This document shows, in pieces, positions 38,995 through 47,366 of a DNA stretch of 64,000 nucleotides; position 1 is the first letter of the stretch, and every line of letters starts with the position of its first letter. The notes under the pieces were generated by a model. It made no database searches. It was given only the letters and a program-made list of their open reading frames with translations, and was not told the DNA's origin. The DNA comes from Treponema sp. Its GTDB lineage: Bacteria; Spirochaetota; Spirochaetia; Treponematales; Treponemataceae. Made by a program: the position numbers and the translations under genes. The stretch is from the NCBI GenBank assembly GCA_022010055.1, contig CP091737.1, positions 496,001 through 560,000 on the forward strand, written 5' to 3'.

Positions 38995-40287
38995 CTATAG
39001 CAAAATAGTTTCGTTGCGTCCATAAAATTTAGCCGTATATCTTGACAACTTTGACATTGCCTTTACCGCGGCCTTTGGATTTTTGTCCAGAAGCTCGCTG
39101 AAATCATCGCCCGGAATTTTTATGACTTTACATTCTGAGATGGCTGTCGCCGCTGAACGGTGGTTTGCGTCAATCATAAAATCCAGGTCGCCAAAAAAAC
39201 TTCCGGCGGAGCGTGTTTTTACAGAATCATTGCGCTCTTCCCGTATTGTTCCGGAAACAAGATAGTAAACGGAATCCACCGTTTCTCCGTTCTTAAAAAT
39301 TTCCTGCCCCGGATTGAAGATTTCCATATTTTTTTGCGTCATCAATGCGGAAGGTGTTATAAAAATCGCCCTGCGCAGAATGTCGTCAAGGTTTTTTGGA
39401 TTTTTTTCCGGCAGAAGGTAAAGCTCAGAAAGCAGGTTTGAATGAAAAAACTGAACAGTGAAAATCATCTGCGCAAAAACCATAAAAAGGTTGAAAAAAA
39501 TATAGACTTCAAAAAGAAGTATTATGATATTTCCCAGGACTCCGTAAATTGTATTGTAATTTGCCCTGTTCATAAAAACAGAGATTATTGTGATTGCTAT
39601 ATAAAAAGTCACCGTGCAGAGCAATGCGGAAACAATGCAAAGTCTTGTTTTTGGTTTTGTGCCTGAACCGATTTTGTATGCGGCGACAGTCATTGAAAAA
39701 ATAATTATGTAAAGCACAAGGTTTACAAGGAAGTTCGAAAGATGGCTGAAAAGAATCGGAGAAAGCGAGGAAATCCGTTCAAAGACCGGAAGCTTGAAAA
39801 TCTGCCGTGTAAGAAACGCCGCGAAAAAAGCGGCGGCGACAATAACAACGATAAAAACTTCTCCGGCAAAGGTAAGAAGCTGGTTTATGACAGGACGCGC
39901 CGGCGCGACAGTATTGAAAATTTTTGAAAGGCTCTGGATTATTGAAAGGAACATTTTTCTTGCCATCCATATTACAAATACTGCAAGCAAAAAATTTACC
40001 CAGTTTATAACGAATCCATGTTTTAATCCGTTTATGTAGCCGTTGATGTCAAAAACCGGGGTTATGTTTGCCACAAGAGCCGAAAATCCTTCCAGAATTG
40101 CGGGCGAGGCGTGAAGTATTCCTATAAAGGTTGTTAAAATCAGCATTATAAGAGGAATAAAACTGAAAATAAAGCCTAAAGTGCAGGCTGAGGCGCACAT
40201 TCCCAGATTGTTTTTGAAAAAACCGCGTGCGGTTAAATAAACAATCTGGCTCAAGTGAATCAAGCCAGATTTTGTGTTTTTTTTCAT
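38995..40287 (-). CDS. YihY/BrkB-type membrane protein fused to a cyclic-nucleotide-binding domain
   Basis: A 430-residue fusion. Residues 1-290 form a YihY/BrkB-like domain with six helices. From about residue 310 a cNMP-binding fold follows (EIFKNGETVDSVYYLVSGTI, FFGDLDFM, HRSAATAI). The phosphate-cassette arginine of nucleotide-binding members appears conserved in HRSAAT, so it may bind cAMP or a dinucleotide. The membrane part has no proven transport function. The ATG lies three bases after the asnS stop without a ribosome binding site, suggesting coupling. Confidence 0.8.
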   Translation of the reverse strand: MKKNTKSGLIHLSQIVYLTARGFFKNNLGMCASACTLGFIFSFIPLIMLILTTFIGILHASPAILEGFSALVANITPVFDINGYINGLKHGFVINWVNFLLAVFVIWMARKMFLSIIQSLSKIFNTVAPARPVINQLLTFAGEVFIVVIVAAAFFAAFLTRQIFKLPVFERISSLSPILFSHLSNFLVNLVLYIIIFSMTVAAYKIGSGTKPKTRLCIVSALLCTVTFYIAITIISVFMNRANYNTIYGVLGNIIILLFEVYIFFNLFMVFAQMIFTVQFFHSNLLSELYLLPEKNPKNLDDILRRAIFITPSALMTQKNMEIFNPGQEIFKNGETVDSVYYLVSGTIREERNDSVKTRSAGSFFGDLDFMIDANHRSAATAISECKVIKIPGDDFSELLDKNPKAAVKAMSKLSRYTAKFYGRNETILL

Positions 40288-40290
40288 ATA

Positions 40291-41751
40291 TTAGAAATCA
40301 GCGAGCTTAGGCGCGCGTGGATATGGAATTACATCGCGGATGTTTTCCATTCCGGTAATGTAACGGATAAGGCGTTCAAAGCCAAGTCCGAATCCTGAGT
40401 GCGGAACAGTTCCGAACCGGCGCAAGTCAAGATACCACTGGTAGTTTGACATATCCATCTTGCGCTCCTCGCACGCTTTAAGCAGTTTCTCGTAGTTTCC
40501 TCGCGCTCAGAGCCGCCGATCAACTCACCGATTCCAGGAACAAGAACATCAACCGCCTTTACGGTTTTTCCGTCATCATTCTGCTTCATATAGAAAGATT
40601 TTATTTCTTTTGGATAGTTGAAAACCATTACCGGACAGCCGAAAATCTTTTCTGTAAGATAGCGTTCGTGTTCAGTCGCGATGTCGCAGCCCCAGTACGG
40701 CTTGAATTCAAATTTCGCTCCGTTTTTTTCCGCTTCTTCAAGCTTTGCGATTGCGTCTGTGTAGGAAATCCGCACAAATTTTGCCTTTGTGACTTTTTCA
40801 AGACTTTCAATAAGGCCTGGCTGAATGCGTTTGTCAAAGAATTCCAGGTCTGAGCGGCATTTTGTCAAAGCCCAGTTCAAAAGATATTTTACAAAATCTT
40901 CCTGAATATCCATGTCGTCATCAAGATCAAAGAACGCCATTTCCGGCTCAATCATCCAGAATTCTGCCAAGTGCCGCGGAGTGTTTGAATTTTCCGCGCG
41001 GAAAGTCGGACCGAATGTATAAACGCGGCTTAGAGCGGTTGCCATTGTTTCTGCCTCAAGCTGGCCGGAAACTGTGAGCGACGCCTTTTTGCCGAAAAAA
41101 TCTTTTGAGTAGTCAACAAGCTTGTGCGCGTCCTCGATTTTCATTCCGCCGGCACCGGCTTTTACGCCAAGCTCGGCAATCTTTTCCATTGAAAGAGTTG
41201 TAACCTGGAACATTTCGCCTGCGCCTTCACAGTCAGAGCAAGTGATTTCCGGAGCGTTGATGTACTGGAATCCGCGTTCCTGAAAGAACGAGTGAACCGC
41301 AAATGCCATCTGGTTTCTTACGCGGTAAACAGCGCCGAATGTGTTTGTGCGCGCGCGGAGATGAGCGTTTGTGCGAAGGTATTCCATGCTCATCTTGTTT
41401 TTCTGCAGCGGATATTCTTCCGGATTGCAAGTTCCCAGCGTTTTTAAAGATTCAAGGGTAACTTCCACAGCCTGGCCGCTTGCCGGCGAGGAAATCAAAA
41501 GCCCTTCCGCGCGGACCGAAGCCCCGGTATTCAATTTTTTTAATTCTTCTTCTATATTATTTACATTTGCATTTGGAGAAGGTGAATTTTCTGTCAAAGG
41601 TAAGCTGAATGTTCGCAAAACAGCTTCCGTCATTTACCTGGATGAAAACAAGATTTTTAGAATCGCGGACGGAACGAATCCAGCCGCAAACTGTAACTTT
41701 CTGACTTTCCGGTTTTGAGGAAAGCAAGTCTTTTATTAATGTAGGTACCAT
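40291..41751 (-). CDS. asnS: Asparaginyl-tRNA synthetase (2 frame breaks)
   Basis: Class IIb synthetase of about 486 residues. The N-terminal OB-fold anticodon domain shows VTVCGWIRSVRDSKNLVFIQ. The catalytic domain has FRAENSNTPRHLAEFWMIEPE (motif 2) and GFGLGFERL (motif 3). The frame breaks at 41596-41598, where two missing bases give the best join, and at 40496-40498, where one base restores GSEREENYEKLLKACEER. AGGAG precedes the ATG at 41751. Confidence 0.95.
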
Positions 41752-41789
41752 AAAAACTCCTGAAAAATGCAAATAATAATGGAACAATA

Positions 41790-42137
41790 TTACTCTTTTT
41801 GAGTAGGTTCTTCAAGATAACACAAAAAATTGTCAGCGTGATGAAATATATAATTGAAAAAAAGTGCAAATCCTGATTACAAAAGTCCAATTGGTTCTGT
41901 TAGAGAGATACTAGCTGGAACTCATTTATTAGATGCATAGAAACAATACAGAACTATATATACTCATCAATATCTTCGGCGGTCAGGCTTTTAGCAAAAA
42001 TTGCATTGAACAATTATCAAGCCGATTTTCTGTGGATGTGGTTTATTTTTCATATCCAGAGCATGAATGTGTTTCTTTTGATAAGGTGCAAATGATGATA
42101 GAATACAAGAAATTTTTAAAAACTAGATTACCTGCTT
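41790..42137. other. Intergenic stretch without a recognisable gene
   Basis: The 350 bp between asnS and the AAA ATPase gene are AT-rich. A 28-codon frame starting with TTG (41854-41940, ending AGTHLLDA) overlaps a 77-codon frame (41933-42166) in another phase. Neither has a ribosome binding site or familiar motifs. They may be remains of a lost gene. Nothing firmer can be supported. Confidence 0.4.
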
Positions 42138-43357
42138 CTAAAAAACAAGCTTCTCCTTTCCTGTAAGAAAATCGAGCGCGTTTATGTTTCGGATTCCGTT
42201 GAAGTCTGAATTCAGGTTTCTGTCCATCGTGATAAGAATTCTTGGGTACGAGTCCGGAATGTTTTTGAAGGCGGCAAGCTCGCGTTTCAACGTCTCCTCG
42301 TCTTTTACGGTTTCTGCGACCTGGATGTAGAAAAGTGAGGTCTGATTTTTTGCCACAAAATCTATTTCGGCGTCGAGGTTTCTTCCCGTGTAAATCGTAA
42401 AATGCTGCCGCCTAAGCTCAAGGAAAATCTGGTTTCAAGGATGTGTCCCATGTCGATGTTTCTGTAGCCCAAAAGCATGTTCCGCAGTCCTGTGTCGGCG
42501 ATGTAGTATTTTGAGATGTTTTTCAGAAGCTCCTTTCCGCGCACATCGTAGCGTTCGACCCTGTAGACTAGAAAACATTCCTCAAGAAAGTGCATGTAGC
42601 TTTCGACTGTGGGCTGGCTTGTTTTTCGTCCGGAGCTTGTAAGTGTGTCGCTGATTTTTTTTGAGGTGCAGAAATTTCCGCAGTTCTGGAACATGAATTT
42701 TATTACGGCTTCAAGAACCGCGACGTCCTTTATCTGATGCCGCCTTGCGATGTCCTTTACGATTATCGTGTTGTAAACTCCGTTCAGGTACTGATATACG
42801 CTTTCTGTGTTCTTTTTGAGCTGGACTGTGAACGGCATGCTTCCGAATTTCACGTAGTCGTAATAGTTTTCTTCGGTCGTCTGAGCCGGAAAATTATTTT
42901 CCTTTATGCATTCAAGGTATTCGCAAAATGAAAACGGAAGCATGTCAATCGTAACGTATCTTCCGCTTAAAAGAGTGGCAAGTTCACCAGACAGCAAGTC
43001 CGCGTTCGAGCCTGTAAGATACAGATCCACGTTCTTGCAGTTGAAAAGTGTTTCTACCGGCTTCTGAAAATCCTTGCACAATTGAACCTCGTCAATAAAA
43101 ACATAGTTCATCCTGTCTTCCAAAAGCGCAGATTTTATAAACGCATAAAGATTGTGATATTCCAGTAAAAGCTCGTTGTCCAATTCGTCAAGCCTGATGT
43201 AAGTAATCTGCCTCTCTGAAACGCCTCTTTCCAAAAGGCTCTGCATGAATTGTTCCATGAGCACGGATTTTCCGCAGTGGCGTATTCCTGTCAGAACTTT
43301 TATGACCTGCTTGTCTTTAAATGCTTCTATACTTTGAAAATATGTGTTTCTTACCAT
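42138..43357 (-). CDS. AAA ATPase with DUF4143-type C-terminus (1 frame break)
   Basis: About 406 residues. Walker A is TGIRHCGKSVLM near residue 25, Walker B YVFIDEVQ, and a sensor-like LYLTGSNADLL follows. The C-terminal DUF4143-like region ends in a nuclease-like segment with GRNLDAEIDFVAKNQTSLFYIQV. These proteins are common in gut bacteria and archaea and are of unclear function; a defence or toxin-antitoxin role has been suggested but is not established. The frame breaks at the T-run 42433-42435. The promoter region carries paired palindromes, and the start appears leaderless. Confidence 0.8.
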
Positions 43358-43360
43358 TTA

Positions 43361-43418
43361 TTCAAAATGTACTTTGAATAATATTAAAAGTCAATGTTTT
43401 TTCAAAGTACACTTTGAA
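43361..43418. promoter_or_regulatory. Paired 18-bp palindromes over the AAA ATPase promoter
   Basis: TTCAAAATGTACTTTGAA (43361-43378) and TTCAAAGTACACTTTGAA (43401-43418) are both palindromic and, once one is inverted, differ by a single base. On the minus strand TTGACT lies between them, a 17-base spacer follows, and the -10 TACATT is inside the first palindrome. The ATG at 43357 is eight bases beyond. Binding of a dimeric repressor to both sites would block the promoter. Confidence 0.7.
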
Positions 43419-43479
43419 AAAACTGCACAATTTGCTTTTTTCAAGTGATTTTTTTACAGATTGCATTGAACCATTTTTT

Positions 43480-43581
43480 TTAGTTTTTGTGGTTGGTGCG
43501 GGCGGCTTGTAAAATCCTGTTTTCCACAAGTTGTTGCGGGCGGATTTTTTCCATCAATTCTGAAAATTTATTTTCGTTCAT
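43480..43581 (-). CDS. Possible 33-residue remnant reading frame
   Basis: It begins MNENKFSELMEKIRPQQLVE and ends with TNHKN. The sequence has normal, protein-like composition and an AGGATTTAGAAG stretch upstream of the ATG, but is short and not recognised. It could be the N-terminal remnant of a deleted gene, since the neighbouring locus shows a deletion. A small hairpin (AAAA-TCCTG-TTTT) lies within it. Confidence 0.3.
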   Translation of the reverse strand: MNENKFSELMEKIRPQQLVENRILQAARTNHKN

Positions 43582-43606
43582 ATCGTTAAAAATCTTCTAA
43601 ATCCTA

Positions 43607-43635
43607 TTGACCTATCAGCTAATAAAAACTATATT
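43607..43635 (+). promoter_or_regulatory. Promoter retained in front of the malY remnant
   Basis: TTGACC (43607-43612), a 17-base spacer and TATATT (43630-43635), followed 50 bases later by AGGAGG and an ATG pair. Confidence 0.7.
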
Positions 43636-43690
43636 ACATTTTATAACATATTAAACAGATAGGGAATATATAAAATTAAAGCAGGAGGAT

Positions 43691-44156
43691 ATGATGGAAC
43701 TTTACTCTTGCGGGGCTTCAGTTTTCAAATATCATAATTCCTGGCGCAAAACTCCGCGTTGATTTTTTACGTGAGCTGGACAGGACCGGCTACGACGAGC
43801 CTTCCCTGATGGGAATTGTAGCGGCTACGGCGGCTTATTCAGAGGGCGCGGAATGGTTTGATGAAGCAAAATCCTACATCTGGAAAAACATTCAGTTTGC
43901 AAAAAAATATATAGAAGAAAACTGCCCTAAAATCAAGGTTATTGTTCCGGAAGGCACGTATCTTTTGTGGCTGGATTTTTCCGGACTTGGCTTGACGGAC
44001 AAAGAAATCAACGGGCGTATTCTGAACAACGCGAAGGTCTGGCTTGACAGCGGAAGCATGTTCGGAACTGAGGGGGAAAAATTCCAGCGTATAAACTGCG
44101 CGACTCCAAGGGCAATATTAAAGGAGGCTCTGGAGCGGATTTGCGCCCGGTTTTAA
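43691..44156 (+). pseudogene. Deleted MalY/PatB-type aminotransferase (cystathionine beta-lyase-like)
   Basis: Only the C-terminal third of a fold-type I PLP enzyme remains: LAGLQFSNIIIPGAKLRVDF, EGTYLLWLDFSGLGL, VWLDSGSMFGTEGEKFQRIN. The start codon and AGGAGG are present, but about 230 codons, including the PLP-lysine region, are missing. The ATG reads out of phase with the rest and stops within 25 codons. This is a real internal deletion rather than a homopolymer error. The intact residues still look conserved, which suggests recent loss or an assembly collapse. Confidence 0.8.
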
Positions 44157-44202
44157 TTTTTGCAGAGGTTTATGCTGTAGGATTGGTTAGGTTTTATAAA
44201 TC

Positions 44203-44231
44203 TTGACACAATCCTTGCAAAACAATATTCT
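44203..44231 (+). promoter_or_regulatory. leuA promoter
   Basis: TTGACA (44203-44208), a 17-base spacer and TATTCT (44226-44231). Transcription would begin around 44238, at or just before the leader peptide ATG. Confidence 0.8.
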
Positions 44232-44239
44232 TTCTGTAT

Positions 44240-44293
44240 ATGAAAAACACATTGCTTCTACTACTATCTTTATTTTTCTCTGTGACCGTTTAA
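44240..44293 (+). CDS. leuL: Leucine leader peptide of the leuA attenuator
   Basis: The frame encodes MKNTLLLLLSLFFSVTV. Five consecutive leucine codons (TTG CTT CTA CTA CTA) plus a sixth nearby, three of them CTA, are what a leucine-sensing attenuator needs. It begins directly at the predicted transcription start without a ribosome binding site. The sequence GGTAG immediately after its stop codon can pair with the 5' arm of the downstream terminator. Confidence 0.8.
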   Translation: MKNTLLLLLSLFFSVTV

Positions 44294-44361
44294 GGTAGAT
44301 GGTGTGTATTTTCTGTTTATTATGGAATTAACAAGACCTGCCCTGAACGGCGGGTTTTTTT
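44294..44361 (+). terminator. Attenuator terminator with alternative pairing upstream of leuA
   Basis: CCTGCC (44337-44342) and GGCGGG (44349-44354) form a 6-bp stem with one wobble and a 6-base loop, followed by seven T. It lies 38 bases before leuA. The competing pairing of GGTAG (44294-44298) with CTGCC (44338-44342) would act as antiterminator. A ribosome stalled at the Leu codons leaves GGTAG free, while one at the stop codon covers it. Confidence 0.75.
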
Positions 44362-44399
44362 GTTTTTATACGATTTTTTGATTTTTATGGAGGCAGTAT

Positions 44400-46097
44400 A
44401 TGTCTGTTATGAATCCTAATGGTAAGTATCGTCCGTTCGCGGCGGTGCCGATTAAAAACCGCACATGGCCGGATAATGTGATTACAAAAGCGCCAGTCTG
44501 GTGTTCTGTAGATCTTCGTGACGGAAACCAGGCTTTGATAAACCCCATGGGCGTTGAGCAGAAGCTGGAATTTTTTGACCTTCTTGTAAAAATCGGATTC
44601 AAGCAGATTGAAGTTGGTTTTCCAAGCGCAAGCGACACCGAGTTCAATTTTATGCGCCGCCTTATTGAAGAAAATCACGTGCCGGATGACGTTACCCTGC
44701 AGGTTTTGTGCCAGGCGCGCGAAAAACTGATTAAGCGTACTTTTGAAAGTCTTAAAGGCTGCAAAAAGGCTATTTTCCACCTTTATAATTCAACAAGCCC
44801 GGCCCAAAGAAAATATACTTTCGGAAAATCAAAGGAAGAAATCAAGCAGATTGCGATAGACGGAATCCGCTGCGTAAAAAACTGCCTTTCTATGAGCGAA
44901 GGAACAGAAATTCAGCTTGAATATTCACCTGAAAGTTTTTCCACAACAGAAATTGATTATGCGATTGAAGTATGCGAGGCTGTAAAAAAGGAATGGGGCT
45001 GCTCGGCGGAAAACAAGGTTATTCTGAACCTTCCTACAACGGTTGAGTGTGCTATGCCGAACCAGTTTGCAGACCAGATTGAATATTTTTGCCAGAACAT
45101 TACTGAGCGGGAGAATGTTATAATTTCCTTGCACAACCATAATGACCGCGGGGAAGGTGTTGCCCAGTGCGAGCTTGGTCTTCTGGCCGGCGCTGACCGC
45201 GTTGAAGGCTGTCTTTTTGGAAACGGCGAGCGTACAGGAAACCTTGATATTGTTATTGTCGGAATGAATATGTACACTCAGGGCGTTGATCCGGAGCTTG
45301 ATTTCAGAAATATGCCTGCCCTTACGGAAGCGTACACAAGACTTACAGGAATGACGATTCATCCAAGAACTCCGTATTCTGGAGAGCTTGTATTTACTGC
45401 GTTCAGCGGTTCCCACCAGGACGCGATCCGCAAGGGAATGGCGGCGCGGACAAAGATGAAGCCAAACGATTATTGGGATGTTCCGTACCTTACTTTTGAT
45501 CCGCACGATATTGGCCGCCAGTACGAAGGAATCATCCGAATCAACAGCCAGAGCGGAAAGGGCGGCGCGGCATATATCCTTGAGCAGGATTACGGTCTGG
45601 TTCTTCCAAAGGCAATGCATCCGGCCTTGGGCGACTTGATAAAGCACGTTGCGGACAAAGCCCAGCGCGAGCTTAAGCCGGAGGAAATTTTTAACGCGTT
45701 TGAGACAACATGGGTAAAAACAAAATCTCCGCTCAATATTCTTGAAATCAATGAAAAGCACATAGAAGGCGAGCGCAACTCTGATGTGCAGGAACAGGTT
45801 GCCGCTATGGCGACAGTTGAATGGGAAGGCAAAAAATTTGCGATTGCGGCAAACGGAAACGGTCCTCTTGACGCTTTTGTAAATGCGATGCGCCAGACTC
45901 CTGCTCCAAGGTTCAATGTTACAAGCCTTCACGAGCACAGCATTGGTACAGGATCGGATACCCAGGCGGTTGCTTATGTTCAGATTACAAAAGAAAACGG
46001 CGAGCAAGTCTGGGGTGTTGGAAAAAGCTCGAATGTCGGCCGCGCAGGTGTGGCGGCGATTGTTTCCGCTTTAAATTTCAAGCCATTTGAGGCATAA
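44400..46097 (+). CDS. leuA: 2-isopropylmalate synthase
   Basis: First committed enzyme of leucine synthesis, condensing 2-ketoisovalerate with acetyl-CoA. 565 residues, the longer LeuA type. The TIM barrel shows SVDLRDGNQALINPM and LHNHNDRGEGVAQCE (metal-binding HxH). The C-terminal LeuA regulatory domain contains GNGPLDAFVNAM, so feedback inhibition by leucine is expected. GGAGG precedes the ATG. Expression is probably attenuated through the leader above. No other leu genes are in the window. Confidence 0.95.
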   Translation: MSVMNPNGKYRPFAAVPIKNRTWPDNVITKAPVWCSVDLRDGNQALINPMGVEQKLEFFDLLVKIGFKQIEVGFPSASDTEFNFMRRLIEENHVPDDVTLQVLCQAREKLIKRTFESLKGCKKAIFHLYNSTSPAQRKYTFGKSKEEIKQIAIDGIRCVKNCLSMSEGTEIQLEYSPESFSTTEIDYAIEVCEAVKKEWGCSAENKVILNLPTTVECAMPNQFADQIEYFCQNITERENVIISLHNHNDRGEGVAQCELGLLAGADRVEGCLFGNGERTGNLDIVIVGMNMYTQGVDPELDFRNMPALTEAYTRLTGMTIHPRTPYSGELVFTAFSGSHQDAIRKGMAARTKMKPNDYWDVPYLTFDPHDIGRQYEGIIRINSQSGKGGAAYILEQDYGLVLPKAMHPALGDLIKHVADKAQRELKPEEIFNAFETTWVKTKSPLNILEINEKHIEGERNSDVQEQVAAMATVEWEGKKFAIAANGNGPLDAFVNAMRQTPAPRFNVTSLHEHSIGTGSDTQAVAYVQITKENGEQVWGVGKSSNVGRAGVAAIVSALNFKPFEA

Positions 46098-46105
46098 TAA
46101 TTTTA

Positions 46106-47164
46106 ATGGCACGGAAAGAGAAATATACAGCGGCGGTTATCGGTACAGGACGCATTGGTTTTACACTTGGATTTGACTTGAAAAGGGAACAGCCGGCAAG
46201 CCACACAATGGCTTTGCTGGCAAACCGCAGGATAAAACTGATTGCCGGGTGCGACAGCAATGCGCCAAGGCTTGCTCATTGGCATAGATTCAACAGGAAA
46301 TGCGCAGTTTTTTCAGACTATTCTTATCTTTTTGCCACAACTAAAATTGATATTGCTGTTGTTGCCGTAAACGAAGTTTCTCACATGGAGGCCGCGCTGG
46401 CGGCAATAAAGGCAAAGCCCAGGCTTCTGATTCTTGAAAAACCTGTCGCCTTGAATGTGGCGCAGGCAAAGCGCATTATGTCCGAGTCGGAAAAATACAA
46501 AGTTCCGGTTCTTGTAAACCACGAACGCCGCTTTGCTGAGGACTATAAAGTTGCAAAAGATTACATGCGCACGATAGGCGAAATTCAGACTATAAACGCG
46601 CGCCTTGATTCCGGGCTTTACGTCTTTAATCCAGAGCAGGAAGCCACCGGCGAGTACAGCCTCTTGCACGATGGGACGCATCTTGTTGATATTGTTAATT
46701 ATCTTCTTGAGGAGAAAAAATCCTGCGCTTCTCCAGAAAGGCTTTTAAGGAAAATGAAAATTTCTGGCATTACAAAGGACAGGAATAATCCCCGGATTGT
46801 GCGCAATGTAAACGTTCATTTTGAAAGTGAAAAATGTCCGGATATCAATATTTTTATGTCGGGCCGAAGCAGATTTTTTGGCTTTGAGGTTGAGGTCATC
46901 GGAACAGAAGGACGAATACGAATCGGAAACGGAATCCATGAGTTTCAAAAGAGGGAAGAATCCAGGCTTTATTCAGGATTTTACAGCCTTGCGGATGACA
47001 AAACCGTAAGCATTCCCAAAAAAACAAGATATTTTTCAAATATGGTAAAAAATGCGGTCGAATTTCTTGACGGAAAAGAGCCTCTTCGCTCGACATTGCA
47101 GACAGGTCTGAACACGCTCTGCACATTGGAAGAAATAAAAAACTATCTGAAGTTTGGAGATTAG
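46106..47164 (+). CDS. Gfo/Idh/MocA-family oxidoreductase
   Basis: A 352-residue NAD(P)-dependent dehydrogenase with a Rossmann fold at the start (AAVIGTGRIGFTLGFD) and the family EKP motif in LILEKPVALN. LLHDGTHLVDIVNYL supplies the usual catalytic Asp/His pair. The substrate, probably a sugar or cyclitol derivative, cannot be inferred. It follows leuA by 8 bp and is likely cotranscribed, though a link to leucine synthesis is not obvious. A strong terminator follows. Confidence 0.85.
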   Translation: MARKEKYTAAVIGTGRIGFTLGFDLKREQPASHTMALLANRRIKLIAGCDSNAPRLAHWHRFNRKCAVFSDYSYLFATTKIDIAVVAVNEVSHMEAALAAIKAKPRLLILEKPVALNVAQAKRIMSESEKYKVPVLVNHERRFAEDYKVAKDYMRTIGEIQTINARLDSGLYVFNPEQEATGEYSLLHDGTHLVDIVNYLLEEKKSCASPERLLRKMKISGITKDRNNPRIVRNVNVHFESEKCPDINIFMSGRSRFFGFEVEVIGTEGRIRIGNGIHEFQKREESRLYSGFYSLADDKTVSIPKKTRYFSNMVKNAVEFLDGKEPLRSTLQTGLNTLCTLEEIKNYLKFGD

Positions 47165-47209
47165 AAAACCGCCGAAAGCGTTTTTTACAGTTTATAAAAG
47201 ATTTTGTCC

Positions 47210-47244
47210 AAAAAAAAAGGCCGCCAGCTGGCCGCCTTTTTTTT
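47210..47244. terminator. Bidirectional terminator
   Basis: A-run, then GGCCGCCAGCTGGCCGCC forming a 9-bp stem with one mismatch, then a T-run. It can terminate both the leuA-oxidoreductase transcript and, from the other side, guaB readthrough. Confidence 0.85.
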
Positions 47245-47248
47245 GCGT

Positions 47249-47366
47249 GTTTATTTTTACTCAGCGCGAATGCTTGTGTTACAAACTAAAAAAAAACATC
47301 GTGTTTTTTTTAGTTTACCGCAAACAAGTTTGCTGGCTATTGGCATACATCCTGTATGCCATTCTT
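47249..47366. repeat. Duplicated guaB 3' end followed by three hairpins
   Basis: TCAGCGCGAATGCTTGTGTT (47261-47280) copies the guaB terminus at 47371-47390 with one mismatch, and similarity extends about ten bases further. Between the copies are three hairpins. The first is AAACTAAAAAAAAAC/GTGTTTTTTTTAGTTT, the second GCAAAC-AA-GTTTGC, the third GGCATAC-ATCCT-GTATGCC. The ACCGCAAA lead-in and CCTGT loop recur in the argB tandem array. It resembles that array in design though not in full sequence. Confidence 0.75.

Noticed and set aside
41854..42166. Two overlapping short frames (28 and 77 codons) between asnS and the AAA ATPase
   Set aside because: No ribosome binding site, no recognisable motif, different phases; kept only as an intergenic note.
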